Position numbers and translations under genes: made by a program | Notes under the pieces: model-generated | The model's input: only the letters and a program-made list of their open reading frames with translations | Told to the model about the DNA's origin: nothing | Databases searched by the model: none | Shown here: piece after piece, positions 29,046 through 37,726 of the stretch | How positions within the stretch are numbered: the stretch's first letter is position 1 | Layout of the letters: the number at the start of each line of letters is the position of its first letter | Assembly (NCBI RefSeq): GCF_020966635.1 | Contig: NZ_JAJKFQ010000001.1 | Location: 1,550,001-1,614,000 of the forward strand | Length of the DNA: 64,000 nt | Source of the DNA: Stieleria sp. JC731 | Lineage (GTDB): Bacteria > Planctomycetota > Planctomycetia > Pirellulales > Pirellulaceae | Direction: 5' to 3'

Positions 29046-30329
29046 CTATTCGGTCAAGATGGTTGGAAGGTTGTTCGCGATCTCTTCAAAAATCTGCACC
29101 AGGTCCGCTCCTGTTGCGGCATGATAGTGCTTACCACCTCCGATCGATGCAATTTCTCGCATCGTCTGCTGGTCGGCTCCATCGCCAAAGGTGACGGTAT
29201 GGATTGTCAGAAGGTTATTGGCGACAAGTGACCTTGCGATCGGAGCTGCCCAAGGTGATTGGTTTTCAATCCCGTCAGTCATGACCACCATTGTCTTGGC
29301 AGCGAAGGGGCGGGCGCGACCGTCGACCAAAGCTTGAATGCCTTCTTGCATTCCTTTCCCAATCGCAGTCCATCCACCGGTGTTGAGTTGATTGACTCGG
29401 TTGCGAACGATTTGATGGTTCTTTTCAAGCAGAGTGTCAAGCGAAGCATTGGTTGAATAACTCGCGACGGAGACTTGCTCTTCTTGACTGGTTTTATCCA
29501 GTACGTCCAGAAACGCGTTCACCGCGACAACAAGGTCCTGCCAAGGCATCGTCGGAGCCGGTCCGTTGTCGAAGTAGTTTTCCCAGAGGTACTGTTGGTA
29601 AGTGACCGAATCGTACCCGGATGCGTAGTAATACTGATATCCACCGTTTCTGTAGGAACGAGTCAGTATGCCTTGTTGATATCCCCAGTAGATCGCTGAA
29701 CTTGAGAATGGGTTCTCGCCCCTCCCCCAGTCGAAGTTGATTTCGGCCATCGAACCGGAACGATCAAGGATCAACGAGATGTCACGGTCAACCTGCATGG
29801 CGACCGAGTCGGATTGTGTTTCAAATCGATCCATGTCCAACAGACCGGGAATGATCAGCGGAACGTTTCCCGATAGTGATCCGCCAAGACGTTTTCCATG
29901 AATACGCACGGCACTTGCAACGGTCCCCGTTCGAACAGCGCCGGTTGGGATCTTCTGAAAGTTGTAGCGACTGTTGTAGCCACCTTGTTGAAGTGTGAGC
30001 CCAAATTCAATCTCACCGTCGTTGTCACCGGTGCGTAGGCGAAGTGGATCTCCGTTGACGGTGTTAAGTGCTGCTGTCGAAACAGCAGCATCGATGGCGG
30101 CATCAACCGTTTGGACTTCACTGAACGCACGACCTGCTGCACGAGCGGCAGCGTCAGTCGCGACGATCAGTTCCGTACGCGTCAGTTGCATGTGTGCGGC
30201 ATTGATTGCGAATGCCGCTAGAATCGCCAGGATCGGCAGGAAGACCGCGGTCATTCCCATCACGGAACCGCGACGGCGAAGTCCGTTACGTCGATAAGAC
30301 GATTGTTTGCGAGCGATAGATATATTCAT
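29046..30329 (-). CDS. TadG-like pseudopilin-related protein with von Willebrand A domain
   Basis: A 427-aa membrane-anchored protein. The N-terminal basic region and hydrophobic helix (about 23-46, VMGMTAVFLPILAILAAFAI) form the Flp pilus-assembly TadE/G-like segment. The vWA domain begins near 183 with the intact metal site DRSGSM (189-194), completed by MVVMTDG further on. TadG proteins are periplasmic or surface components of tight-adherence (Flp) pili. Here the pilus ATPases TadA/TadZ and secretin are not in the window, so this TadEEG set may be an accessory locus. Gaps to its neighbours are 53 and 30 bp. Confidence 0.87.
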   Translation of the reverse strand: MNISIARKQSSYRRNGLRRRGSVMGMTAVFLPILAILAAFAINAAHMQLTRTELIVATDAAARAAGRAFSEVQTVDAAIDAAVSTAALNTVNGDPLRLRTGDNDGEIEFGLTLQQGGYNSRYNFQKIPTGAVRTGTVASAVRIHGKRLGGSLSGNVPLIIPGLLDMDRFETQSDSVAMQVDRDISLILDRSGSMAEINFDWGRGENPFSSSAIYWGYQQGILTRSYRNGGYQYYYASGYDSVTYQQYLWENYFDNGPAPTMPWQDLVVAVNAFLDVLDKTSQEEQVSVASYSTNASLDTLLEKNHQIVRNRVNQLNTGGWTAIGKGMQEGIQALVDGRARPFAAKTMVVMTDGIENQSPWAAPIARSLVANNLLTIHTVTFGDGADQQTMREIASIGGGKHYHAATGADLVQIFEEIANNLPTILTE

Positions 30330-30382
30330 GGTGCTAAAACTTGATCAAAAGAGAAGAGGTCAGCTTCCCCGTGGTTTCACGT

Positions 30383-30820
30383 CTATTGGTGATAGTAACC
30401 GTCGTATCGTTCGGTCTTCATCCGGGCGGTTGTTTCGATCACCGCGTTGGGTAAGAACAAAGGCGCGAACAGGGCGATTTCATTGAAGTCGACTTTGACG
30501 TTGACCTCGACAACAGGCGTGTCTTCATTGAGCTCGTTTACATCAACGCTGTAGCCGGTGGTGGTGATCATATCCATGACCTCTTCGGCAGCAGCGATTG
30601 CTTCGCCGGAGGTTGCACCGGGAACGATTGCTTGACGAGCGGCAAAGTATGCGGCGTCTTGGGCTAGGTTGCGGATCATGTTCATGCGTGCGAATTCCAT
30701 GCACGTAAACACGATCACAAAGAACAGGTTGGCGATGATTGCGAACTCCACGATCGCGGCGCCCTTGCGGTCTTTGCGTCTGCGTCGTGATCGTCTTCGA
30801 TTGGCTATTTGATTCGTCAT
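30383..30820 (-). CDS. TadE-family minor pseudopilin
   Basis: About 145 aa. The start at the second Met (30820) is preferred because GGAG lies six bases upstream; a Met four codons earlier would overlap that site. A very basic leader (RRRSRRRRKDRKG) is followed by the TadE signature AAIVEFAIIANLFFVIVFTC, a prepilin-type helix with Glu at the expected position. A small extracytoplasmic domain of about 100 residues follows. Membership in the TadE family is clear; binding partner and assembly are inferred from the family. Confidence 0.87.
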   Translation of the reverse strand: MTNQIANRRRSRRRRKDRKGAAIVEFAIIANLFFVIVFTCMEFARMNMIRNLAQDAAYFAARQAIVPGATSGEAIAAAEEVMDMITTTGYSVDVNELNEDTPVVEVNVKVDFNEIALFAPLFLPNAVIETTARMKTERYDGYYHQ

Positions 30821-30842
30821 GGGTGTCTCCATTGATTTGGCA

Positions 30843-31379
30843 CTAGTTGCTGGCCAAATTCTGGTACTCTTTGCGAAGCGTCACCGAAGCGGAGATGTCC
30901 ATTCCCCCATAGAACACTGATGGGATCAGTAGGTTGCCGTCGCATGGAACGGAAACGGTAAGCGTGACGTTATCCAGCGTATCCGCGGAGGTAAAATCGG
31001 GAGATCCGTAGGTGCAAGGATCGCCGGAATACTGGATGTTGCGTTCGTCCAAAAAGGCTTGAACCCGCGAAGTGACATCGCCATTGGTGCGGTCTCGCCC
31101 AACACCCATCCGCGCGCCTTCGTACGCTGCCAAGGTGATGGATTCTTTTAAGAACAGCATCGAACAGATATCGATGGTGCCGATCGTTAGTGCGATCAAG
31201 GCTGGAAGGCAGATTGCGAATTCGACCGTGGCGACCGCGCGCCGATCGGATCTTCTTCGACGTCCATGCCGCCCGACGCGAACTTGCGTTGCTGAGCCGA
31301 CTTCGTTTCGGCAGTGGGCATTGCGGCTGGAAGCTTCGCCTCCAGCAGCATGGCGTTTGGAAAGAAACATGACGGTCAT
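30843..31379 (-). CDS. TadE-family minor pseudopilin
   Basis: About 178 aa from the Met at 31379; a longer frame reaches 31505 but does not look coding. The basic leader GRRRRSDRRA precedes VATVEFAICLPALIALTIGT, the TadE helix with its conserved Glu, and an extracytoplasmic domain of about 115 residues containing a Cys pair. First gene of the TadE-TadE-TadG cluster; the next gene starts 22 bp after its stop. Two paralogous TadE proteins may act as a TadE/TadF pair. Confidence 0.84.
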   Translation of the reverse strand: MTVMFLSKRHAAGGEASSRNAHCRNEVGSATQVRVGRHGRRRRSDRRAVATVEFAICLPALIALTIGTIDICSMLFLKESITLAAYEGARMGVGRDRTNGDVTSRVQAFLDERNIQYSGDPCTYGSPDFTSADTLDNVTLTVSVPCDGNLLIPSVFYGGMDISASVTLRKEYQNLASN

Positions 31380-31485
31380 GCGGGTTAGTGACTCTTGAGG
31401 CGAGGATCTAGGTCTTCGAAAACCTAGCTCAGCTAGCGTCACTAGCACGCAAAAACCGTCATCAATGCAGGCAAAACTACGCCAA

Positions 31486-31515
31486 CTCCGACTGAGTACG
31501 GCCACTCAGTCGGAG
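31486..31515. promoter_or_regulatory. Perfect 12-bp inverted repeat between manC and the tad cluster
   Basis: CTCCGACTGAGT (31486-31497) and ACTCAGTCGGAG (31504-31515) with a 6-base loop. It is downstream of manC and upstream of the first TadE gene. Neither strand continues with a strong T-run, so it could be a weak terminator of manC or an operator for the tad cluster. Confidence 0.55.
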
Positions 31516-31654
31516 AAAATGATGCAAAAAAGAAACATCGGTTTCGCCGAAGCAACAGACATGGCTTTGAGCGCGCGTTAGCGCCACATCATTCTGTGGG
31601 TCTGGGCGAAGAAGCCATTTCAGACGAAACAATCAGTGCCGAATTCGATCAGCA

Positions 31655-32731
31655 CTAGAGCCGATCGACCCGGTCAGTTTGTTCCAGCAGTTTGACTGCT
31701 TCACGAACCCGTTCTTCTGCGCTTTTGGGTGCAACGAGGGTCGCGTCTTTCGTGTGAACCACGATCAAGTCCTCAACGCCGATCGTCACGATTGTATGAT
31801 CGGCATCGCCAAAGATGATCGAGCCGGTTGTGTCAATCGCGAGGTGGTCACCGACGGCAGTGTTACCCTGCTGGTCCGAAGGATGAAGTCGACCAAGTGA
31901 TTGCCAGCTGCCGACGTCATCCCAAGAAAAGCCGGCTTCGATGACGACGACATTGTCATAGCTTTCCATGACGGCGTAATCGATCGAGGTTCCTTTGATC
32001 GCTTTGAATTCTCGATCCAAAACATCGTCATATTCTGGTGTGCCGATTGCCGCAGCGATCTTTTGAATGTGGGCGAACATTTCTGGTTGGTTCGCTTCGA
32101 GTGCGGCCAGGATCGTCTTCGCCTTCCAAAGAAAGATGCCGCTATTCCAGTAGAAGTCGCCCGACTGCAGGTACTCTGTGGCAGTCGCTTGATCCGGTTT
32201 TTCTCGGAACTTCGCGACGGCAAACGCGTTTGCGTCCGTTTGAGCTAACTTTTCACCGCGTTGGATGTAGCCGAAGGACTCCGCCGGATAAGTCGGTTTA
32301 ATTCCGAACGTCACGATCCGAGTTGGATCTTCGTTGACGAGTTCTTCTGCGGCTTTCAGGTCTGCGCAGAATTGTTCGTCCGTCCCAATGACATGGTCCG
32401 AAGGCATCACTGCCATGATCCCTTCCGGATCGCGAGCGGCAATCAATGAGGCAGCCAAGCCGATACACGGTGCGGTGTCACGCTTTGCCGGTTCGCCAAT
32501 CAAGTTAGCGACTGGCAATTCCGGCAGCTGCTCGGCGATCGGTTCCACCAAGATTTCGTTCGTCAAAATCAGTTGACGATCGGCAGGAACCAGCTCGCTT
32601 AATCGCTCACTGGTGGCCTGGATCATGGTGTTCGAGCCGGAAAGCGCGAGCAATTGTTTCGGTCGCAGCTTGCGACTAGCGGGCCAGAAGCGGGTTCCAC
32701 TACCACCAGCCATGATGACGGCATACAACAT
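31655..32731 (-). CDS. manC: Mannose-1-phosphate guanylyltransferase
   Basis: Makes GDP-mannose from GTP and mannose-1-phosphate, 358 aa. The nucleotidyltransferase loop MAGGSGTRFWPASR (8-21) and PKQLL are present, as are metal/sugar-binding segments such as MPSDHVIG and NSGIFLWK. The length is that of the stand-alone GMP form without the C-terminal isomerase domain of ManC/AlgA, so only the transferase step is encoded. GDP-mannose would feed exopolysaccharide or mannosylated solutes. No sugar genes flank it here. Confidence 0.94.
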   Translation of the reverse strand: MLYAVIMAGGSGTRFWPASRKLRPKQLLALSGSNTMIQATSERLSELVPADRQLILTNEILVEPIAEQLPELPVANLIGEPAKRDTAPCIGLAASLIAARDPEGIMAVMPSDHVIGTDEQFCADLKAAEELVNEDPTRIVTFGIKPTYPAESFGYIQRGEKLAQTDANAFAVAKFREKPDQATATEYLQSGDFYWNSGIFLWKAKTILAALEANQPEMFAHIQKIAAAIGTPEYDDVLDREFKAIKGTSIDYAVMESYDNVVVIEAGFSWDDVGSWQSLGRLHPSDQQGNTAVGDHLAIDTTGSIIFGDADHTIVTIGVEDLIVVHTKDATLVAPKSAEERVREAVKLLEQTDRVDRL

Positions 32732-32783
32732 TGATTGCGTTCAGTTTTGAGTCAGACGAGTTGTCAGCAAGATTGCAATAGAC

Positions 32784-33503
32784 TTACGGGCGTTTGCCCC
32801 AGAAGTCCAGCACCCGTACTTTGTCTAGAACCGGTTTTAGTACACCGACGAAGGCTTGGTGGTCCGGGTGAGGCAGATAATTTTTGCGAGCGTTTTCGCT
32901 TTCGAACGACACCAAAAAGCAGTGAGTAAATCCGTTGTCATGGCGTTCGGGACTGTTGTTGATTCCCCATTCGAACGCATTGATTCCATCGATCTTGCTT
33001 GGCAATGCTGCGAAAGCCTCTTCGACCTTTTGGACGCCTTCTTTTGATGCGTCTTCTTTAAACGCAAAGAACACGGCGTGCAGCAACGGTTCGTCAACTT
33101 TGGGTTGTTTGGGATCGCCCCAATAGTCGATCACAAACACCTTCTCCATATGTGGACGCAAGACATTGCCAAACTCTTTGTGTGCCGGGTGTGGCAGGTA
33201 TTTCGCACGACCGGCTTCATCTTTGAACGAGAGCAGGAAGCAGTGCGTGAAGCCTTCGTCGAGACCTTCGGGGCTGTTGTTGACGCCATATTGAAAATCA
33301 ACGATCGAATCGATTTTATCCGGCAATGCCGCGAAGGTGTCGACGACCTTTTGAACGTCTTCCTTGCTAGATGAGTCTTTAAAGCTAAAGAAAACCGCGT
33401 GTCTTAATAAGCCAGTGGGCTTTTGTGATGGATGGTCTTCAGCACGTAGTGTGGTGGACATGACGGTCGACACGCAGACGGAAAGAATCAGTAATCGGAT
33501 CAT
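32784..33503 (-). CDS. Secreted tandem Dabb (stress-responsive alpha/beta-barrel) protein
   Basis: A 239-aa protein with signal peptide (about 1-21, ending TLRAE). Two consecutive Dabb domains (about 33-125 and 140-235) share the pattern LLRHAVFFSFK / LLHAVFFAFK, NNSPE, GFTHCFL and YLPHP, so they arose by internal duplication. Dabb domains form dimeric barrels. Here one chain probably builds the dimer. Members are linked to stress responses or small-molecule binding, but the role of exported forms is unknown. It is an isolated gene. Confidence 0.85.
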   Translation of the reverse strand: MIRLLILSVCVSTVMSTTLRAEDHPSQKPTGLLRHAVFFSFKDSSSKEDVQKVVDTFAALPDKIDSIVDFQYGVNNSPEGLDEGFTHCFLLSFKDEAGRAKYLPHPAHKEFGNVLRPHMEKVFVIDYWGDPKQPKVDEPLLHAVFFAFKEDASKEGVQKVEEAFAALPSKIDGINAFEWGINNSPERHDNGFTHCFLVSFESENARKNYLPHPDHQAFVGVLKPVLDKVRVLDFWGKRP

Positions 33504-33688
33504 TGGACGACACTTGATGAAAGGAGGGAAGCGAGGCGGGGAATACGACTCGCTTCATGATAGTCGACTGACAAAGCTGCCGCGCAAGGTGGCCCTGGTC
33601 TTAGGCGGAATTCTATATCCGGAACACCCGAGCCCGCCGGGACACTGGCGCTCTAAATCGTGCCTGAGAGATCCGGCATTCACGCGGT

Positions 33689-34594
33689 TTATGACGTGGA
33701 TTGGTTGCCAACTCGTTCTCGCTGTTTTTGAGCGAGTAGTTTGCGCTGGAAACGCCCCTGCACCACATCGACGACGATCAAGACGACCAAAACGAAGTAG
33801 AACGTTGACTTGGCCATCGGATGGACGTGGTATCCGAACAATTGGATCGACGCCAAGTGACCGCCTTCGCTGACCAGCATGACACCGACGATGAACAGGA
33901 TGAAAAGGCCGAGCACTTCGTACATGCGATTTCGTTTCAAAAACTCCGCGACATGATCGGCTAACCAGATCATTAGCAGTCCGCTAATCACGATCGCCGT
34001 CGCCATGATCGCAAGGCTCTTCGTCAACGCCATCGCGCTTAGAATTGAATCAAATGAAAACACTAAATTCATCAGAACGATCAACGCGATCGCTTTCCCG
34101 AGGGTGGATTTCTTGGCACCGCCATCGGAGTCATGGTCGATTTCTTCGATCGCCAGAAGGTGATAGATCTCTTTGATGGCGGTCCACAGAATGAATGCCC
34201 CGCCACCGATCACGATCAAGCTATGCCCGGAAACGCTGAGCGACAACGCCCTGGAATCAAATCCGAAAAACGGTTCCTGAAGCAACGCAATAAGTTTGAC
34301 GACCACGAATAGCAAAACGATCCGAAAGACGATCGCCAGACCGATGCCCCACTTTCGGACCTTTGATTGATCCTCCTCAGGGACTCGCTTGCTTTCGATT
34401 GAGATATAGAGCAGGTTGTCAAAGCCAAGAACTGCCTGCAGCAAAACCAGCATTCCCAGCGTCATGATTCCGCCGAGCGAAAATAGGCTGTCGGCTGCCA
34501 TGTCCCCTGCCTTCGCCGCGGCCTCGTGAGTTGCCGCTTCGGCAAACAGCATTCCGAATCCGCTGAAGTCTATCGTCGCAAGTTGATCAATCAT
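33689..34594 (-). CDS. TerC-family integral membrane protein
   Basis: A 301-aa protein with about seven to eight membrane helices. The two TerC signature segments with membrane-embedded Asp are GFDNLLYI (about residue 60) and NLVFSFDSIL (about 175). TerC/Alx/YceF-type proteins are linked to manganese or calcium export and metal loading of secreted enzymes. A cytoplasmic, His- and Asp-rich loop (HDSDGGAKK) separates the halves. A basic C-terminus follows. The metal cannot be inferred. Confidence 0.9.
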   Translation of the reverse strand: MIDQLATIDFSGFGMLFAEAATHEAAAKAGDMAADSLFSLGGIMTLGMLVLLQAVLGFDNLLYISIESKRVPEEDQSKVRKWGIGLAIVFRIVLLFVVVKLIALLQEPFFGFDSRALSLSVSGHSLIVIGGGAFILWTAIKEIYHLLAIEEIDHDSDGGAKKSTLGKAIALIVLMNLVFSFDSILSAMALTKSLAIMATAIVISGLLMIWLADHVAEFLKRNRMYEVLGLFILFIVGVMLVSEGGHLASIQLFGYHVHPMAKSTFYFVLVVLIVVDVVQGRFQRKLLAQKQRERVGNQSTS

Positions 34595-34729
34595 CGCAAT
34601 CGCGGGGTTGAATACGTGGGTTGCAAGTTCACACCATCGGGACCGGATTATGGTGTGGGGCCCAGTGCTTGCTCAACCCGGTGGCAGCGTATTGTCACGG
34701 TTCCTGCCGTATTTCCAGTCCAACGACTG

Positions 34730-35287
34730 CTAGACCTGTGTTCCAACCAATTGGGCGGAAGGAATATTGGCGAGTTGAAAGCCGTTCTTCATGATCGCGT
34801 TCCCGTCCTTGATGACGCGGCCGACAAACTGAAAGCAGTTTGCTTCGCGTTCAATCAGTTCGACGACAATCGACAGTTTATCCCCAGGCCGCGCGAAACC
34901 TCGAAAGCGTGCATGGTTAATTCGAACCAACACACCCAACGCAAACTCATTCGCGTTCGGGTCGGACGTGTCGAAGTCTTCCATCGGGTTGTGTTCGGCG
35001 GCAATCAAAATTCCTGCTGACTGCGTGGTCATTTCCTGCATCATCGCCCCGGGCACAATCGGAGCCCCTGGGAAATGCCCCGGCATATAAAACGCTTCAG
35101 CCGCCACGATTGCGGATGTTTCAATTCGATCATGCGAAATCTTTTCGATCGAATCGACCATCCGGTACGGCGTTCGGTGATGAAGATACTGCTCGACGGT
35201 TTCGAAGCGGTGCTGATAGTACGCTGGGCTTTCGGGCATGTTTGGGTCCAAATAGAAAACCCGATCGGAACGCATCCGACCGGGCAT
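34730..35287 (-). CDS. FabZ-like 3-hydroxyacyl-ACP dehydratase
   Basis: A 185-aa hotdog-fold protein. The active-site helix motif GHFPGAPIVPGAMMQEMTTQ matches FabZ/FabA, with catalytic His in the GHFPG turn. Acidic residues line up on the opposite strand region. It is longer than FabZ (about 145-150 aa) by an N-terminal extension of about 30 residues and a central insert (EHNPMEDFDTSDPNANEF). It follows the desaturase by 73 bp on the same strand, so a role in unsaturated or modified fatty acids is likely, though a specialised acyl dehydratase or thioester-binding role is possible. Confidence 0.82.
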   Translation of the reverse strand: MPGRMRSDRVFYLDPNMPESPAYYQHRFETVEQYLHHRTPYRMVDSIEKISHDRIETSAIVAAEAFYMPGHFPGAPIVPGAMMQEMTTQSAGILIAAEHNPMEDFDTSDPNANEFALGVLVRINHARFRGFARPGDKLSIVVELIEREANCFQFVGRVIKDGNAIMKNGFQLANIPSAQLVGTQV

Positions 35288-35360
35288 GAATATTCAACTG
35301 TGGTTAGCAGATTCAGCTGGTTCGCCTGATACGATTATCTGGCGAAGGCAACTCTGCTTG

Positions 35361-36398
35361 CTATGCCGATGCCTGCTCTTCGCGGGCTTTCTTTTCAGCG
35401 ACGCTGCGATAGTCAACAACATCCCAGACAAGGCCCATGGCACGGAACAGCTTGATCGCTTGCCAGGTGATGTCGAATTCCCACCACTTGTGACCGTGCT
35501 TTGCCATGCGTGGGTGTGCGTGGTGATTGTTGTGCCAGCCTTCCCCGTACGCGATGATTGCGACCAACCAGTTGTTGCGACTGTCGTCGGTCGTTTCGTA
35601 GTTGCGATAGCCCCACATGTGTGAAGCACTGTTGACCATCCAGGTTGCGTGCAGGACGCCGACCAATCGGACAAACACACCCCAGACAACCAACGAAACC
35701 GCCATTTCCATTCCGCTGAAGTAGTAACCAATGCCGAATAGGATGGCACCTGACGCGATGTGGATCGGCAAGAACATGTAGTCCATGATCCGCATGCCGC
35801 GAAGCTTGTACAAATCGGGCGCCCACTTTTGTAGGTAGGCTTTGCGGTTACCGTTGTGGGTGTGATAAGCCAACCAGAAAATGTGGCTCCACCAACCGCC
35901 ATCGTGTGGCGAGTGAGGGTCACCCGGTTGATCACTGTTTTTGTGGTGGCTGCGGTGGTCGGCAACCCAGTCCAGTGGAGTACCTTCGCCAGCTAGGCAG
36001 CCGACGCTGGTAAGGACGTATTTGAACCAAGTCGGCGTCTTCATGCCGGAGTGCGTCAGCAGCCGGTGGTAGCAGAGGCAAATCCCGATGCTGCCGGTCA
36101 GCCAGTGCAGGCCAATTGCGACTGCGAGTCCTTCCCAGGTGAAAGTAAACGGAGCGACAAACAGCACTACCAAGTGTGCCATGCCCAACCAGCCGATTGC
36201 CCACCAAGAAATGTTGGCGGCTCGTTTGCGATCAGAAGCCGGAATTCCCGACAAATTGACAGCGGTGCCCTGATCTTTGGCTTCTAGGGCAACCGCGTCA
36301 CCAGACACGGCGTCTTGCGCCAATTCCATATCGGGGTATTCGAGACGCTGCGGTTTACCCGTACTCTTCTTTTTGGGGGTTTCAATTACGTTCGCCAT
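35361..36398 (-). CDS. Acyl-CoA/acyl-lipid delta-9-type fatty acid desaturase
   Basis: Membrane di-iron desaturase introducing a cis double bond, 345 aa from the ATG at 36398. The three histidine boxes are present: HRLLTH, HRSHH and HNNHH (in GEGWHNNHHAHPRMAKHG). Several membrane helices surround them. About 65 polar residues precede the first helix. The open frame runs 171 codons upstream without resembling the family, so the shorter start is used. The closest group is the bacterial stearoyl-CoA-type desaturases. A FabZ-like gene follows. Confidence 0.92.
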   Translation of the reverse strand: MANVIETPKKKSTGKPQRLEYPDMELAQDAVSGDAVALEAKDQGTAVNLSGIPASDRKRAANISWWAIGWLGMAHLVVLFVAPFTFTWEGLAVAIGLHWLTGSIGICLCYHRLLTHSGMKTPTWFKYVLTSVGCLAGEGTPLDWVADHRSHHKNSDQPGDPHSPHDGGWWSHIFWLAYHTHNGNRKAYLQKWAPDLYKLRGMRIMDYMFLPIHIASGAILFGIGYYFSGMEMAVSLVVWGVFVRLVGVLHATWMVNSASHMWGYRNYETTDDSRNNWLVAIIAYGEGWHNNHHAHPRMAKHGHKWWEFDITWQAIKLFRAMGLVWDVVDYRSVAEKKAREEQASA

Positions 36399-36984
36399 CG
36401 TGACGGAGTCCGTTGTGGGAGGTCTATGTCTGCCGGCTAGTGCTCGAACCGTGAATGCCAGCAATGGTCGCTTCTCCGAATGAAAAAGCCGAGCAACAAT
36501 CGGAACGTTGGAAAGTCTACGGATTTGTTGTTCTGTGTCTGTCTCGTGATAGACCAATCCTTGTAACAACGATGTAAAAGATTCTTCAATATCCGTCCAC
36601 AGAGGGTAATGGCAGTCAGAAGTGAGGGCTGTTCTGCGGCATATGCCCTCAATAGGCAGCTGTTTTTTGGCGGCAATCAGACATGTCGCCCGCACGCCAT
36701 TGCTCCTGGATCGCTTCTCTGCCAAGCGAAAAACATTTCGATGCTGAATGGGCGCACATCCAGAGGGTCCTGTGTCGACGCGGCCCGCGTCGAGCCCGAA
36801 AACCCAAATGTCGAATGTTCGAAAAAGACAATCGACTCTCTGTCCGTGCTGCAAATAGGAATTAGCAGCTGAGTAAATAGCGACAGCTTTGCGACGGTCT
36901 TCACCCGGCAAAGTCTACCCAATGCGTCGAACTGGAACGGCATACCCGTTACAGGTCAACATTCGCTTGTTCACCCTCAGAGAA

Positions 36985-37182
36985 ACCGGATCACTGTCCC
37001 CAATTTGGTCGATGTTCCGAATTACCGGTGAGAGTCAGTTGTTCTGCTGACTCGACGCTGGCGAACAGGATTGCCGATTGGGCTGAATTGCTGTGGGAGC
37101 AACGAAGCCCATTGACGCAAACTTGCGATTTCAAACGACGCGGTTGAGTTTCGGAATTCCTGAGACTCAACCGCTTTTTTTT
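36985..37182 (+). ncRNA. Candidate small structured RNA
   Basis: Hairpin GAGTCAG/CTGACTC (37032-37053) is followed by a two-tier hairpin at 37079-37111 (TGGGCT with AGCCCA, and inside it TTGCT with AGCAA). A terminator stem with T-run follows at 37140-37182. A weaker outer pair ACCGG/CCGGT spans 36985-37029. No open frame accounts for a plus-strand transcript ending here, since the nearest upstream gene is on the minus strand. It does not match tmRNA, RNase P or SRP motifs I know. The 5' end is not determined. Confidence 0.45.
37140..37182 (+). terminator. Strong intrinsic terminator without an upstream protein gene
   Basis: GCGGTTGAGT (37140-37149) pairs perfectly with ACTCAACCGC (37164-37173), followed by nine T. 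It is the clearest terminator in the window and reads only on the plus strand. Confidence 0.85.
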
Positions 37183-37300
37183 CGGGATCGATCGATATCG
37201 GCGGTAATGATCACCGGCGAATAATCGTCAGTCGGCAAGGTCGTCTAGGACGCCGTCCGGCGGCATTGGACCAATAGGCATCGGACTTGGCGAAGATTCT

Positions 37301-37341
37301 GTACCGGTGAGCCTGCCTGGTAACCGGTGAGCCTGCTTGGT
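37301..37341. repeat. Tandem 20-bp direct repeat
   Basis: Two adjacent copies of a unit containing ACCGGTGAGCCTGC, differing at two or three positions. Non-coding. Confidence 0.6.
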
Positions 37342-37726
37342 TGCTGCCCAAGCGGTTGAAGTCGACTCCATCTGCCGGGTGTGACTCGGTCTGCGATCAG
37401 CTGCCGAAGTGTCCGGTTACCCGCACTGTGTCGGTTTTGCGATTTTCCGACTTTCCACCGGCATCTTCATAACCTTTTGTCTTGGTTCTGCCTTTTCGCC
37501 GAACTAAGATATTAAAGGCAAGAGGAAACGATTCTGCGCATCCCCTGGGGAAAATCGGGACGCGGATCTCGACGCCTTCTTCCTCTCACCCCGGTTTCAC
37601 CACCCCATGCTCGGCCAATCACATTGATGATGGCCGGCGCGGGTCGGTGTTGGTATCCCCAACCCTCGTCGTTTCCGGGCGACAGCCTCATCACCGGGCG
37701 ACACCAATCGCACAAGGAACTCCGAA

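Larger units (their letters stand above)
36399..37726. other. Long spacer without protein gene (1.3 kb)
   Basis: No protein gene is convincing here. The desaturase promoter should lie in the left part. A series of hairpins ending in a strong terminator (about 36985-37182) marks a possible RNA gene. A pair of 20-bp direct repeats lies at 37301-37341. The remainder up to 37726 leads into the Gly/Met-rich protein gene. Confidence 0.55.

Noticed and set aside
35294-35965. A 223-aa Thr/Ser-rich frame overlapping the desaturase in another frame
   Set aside because: Shadow with extreme Thr/Trp content; three histidine boxes prove the other frame.
36399-36911. N-terminal extension of the desaturase frame by 171 codons
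   Set aside because: Composition is unlike the family, and the family-like sequence starts at the ATG at 36398.
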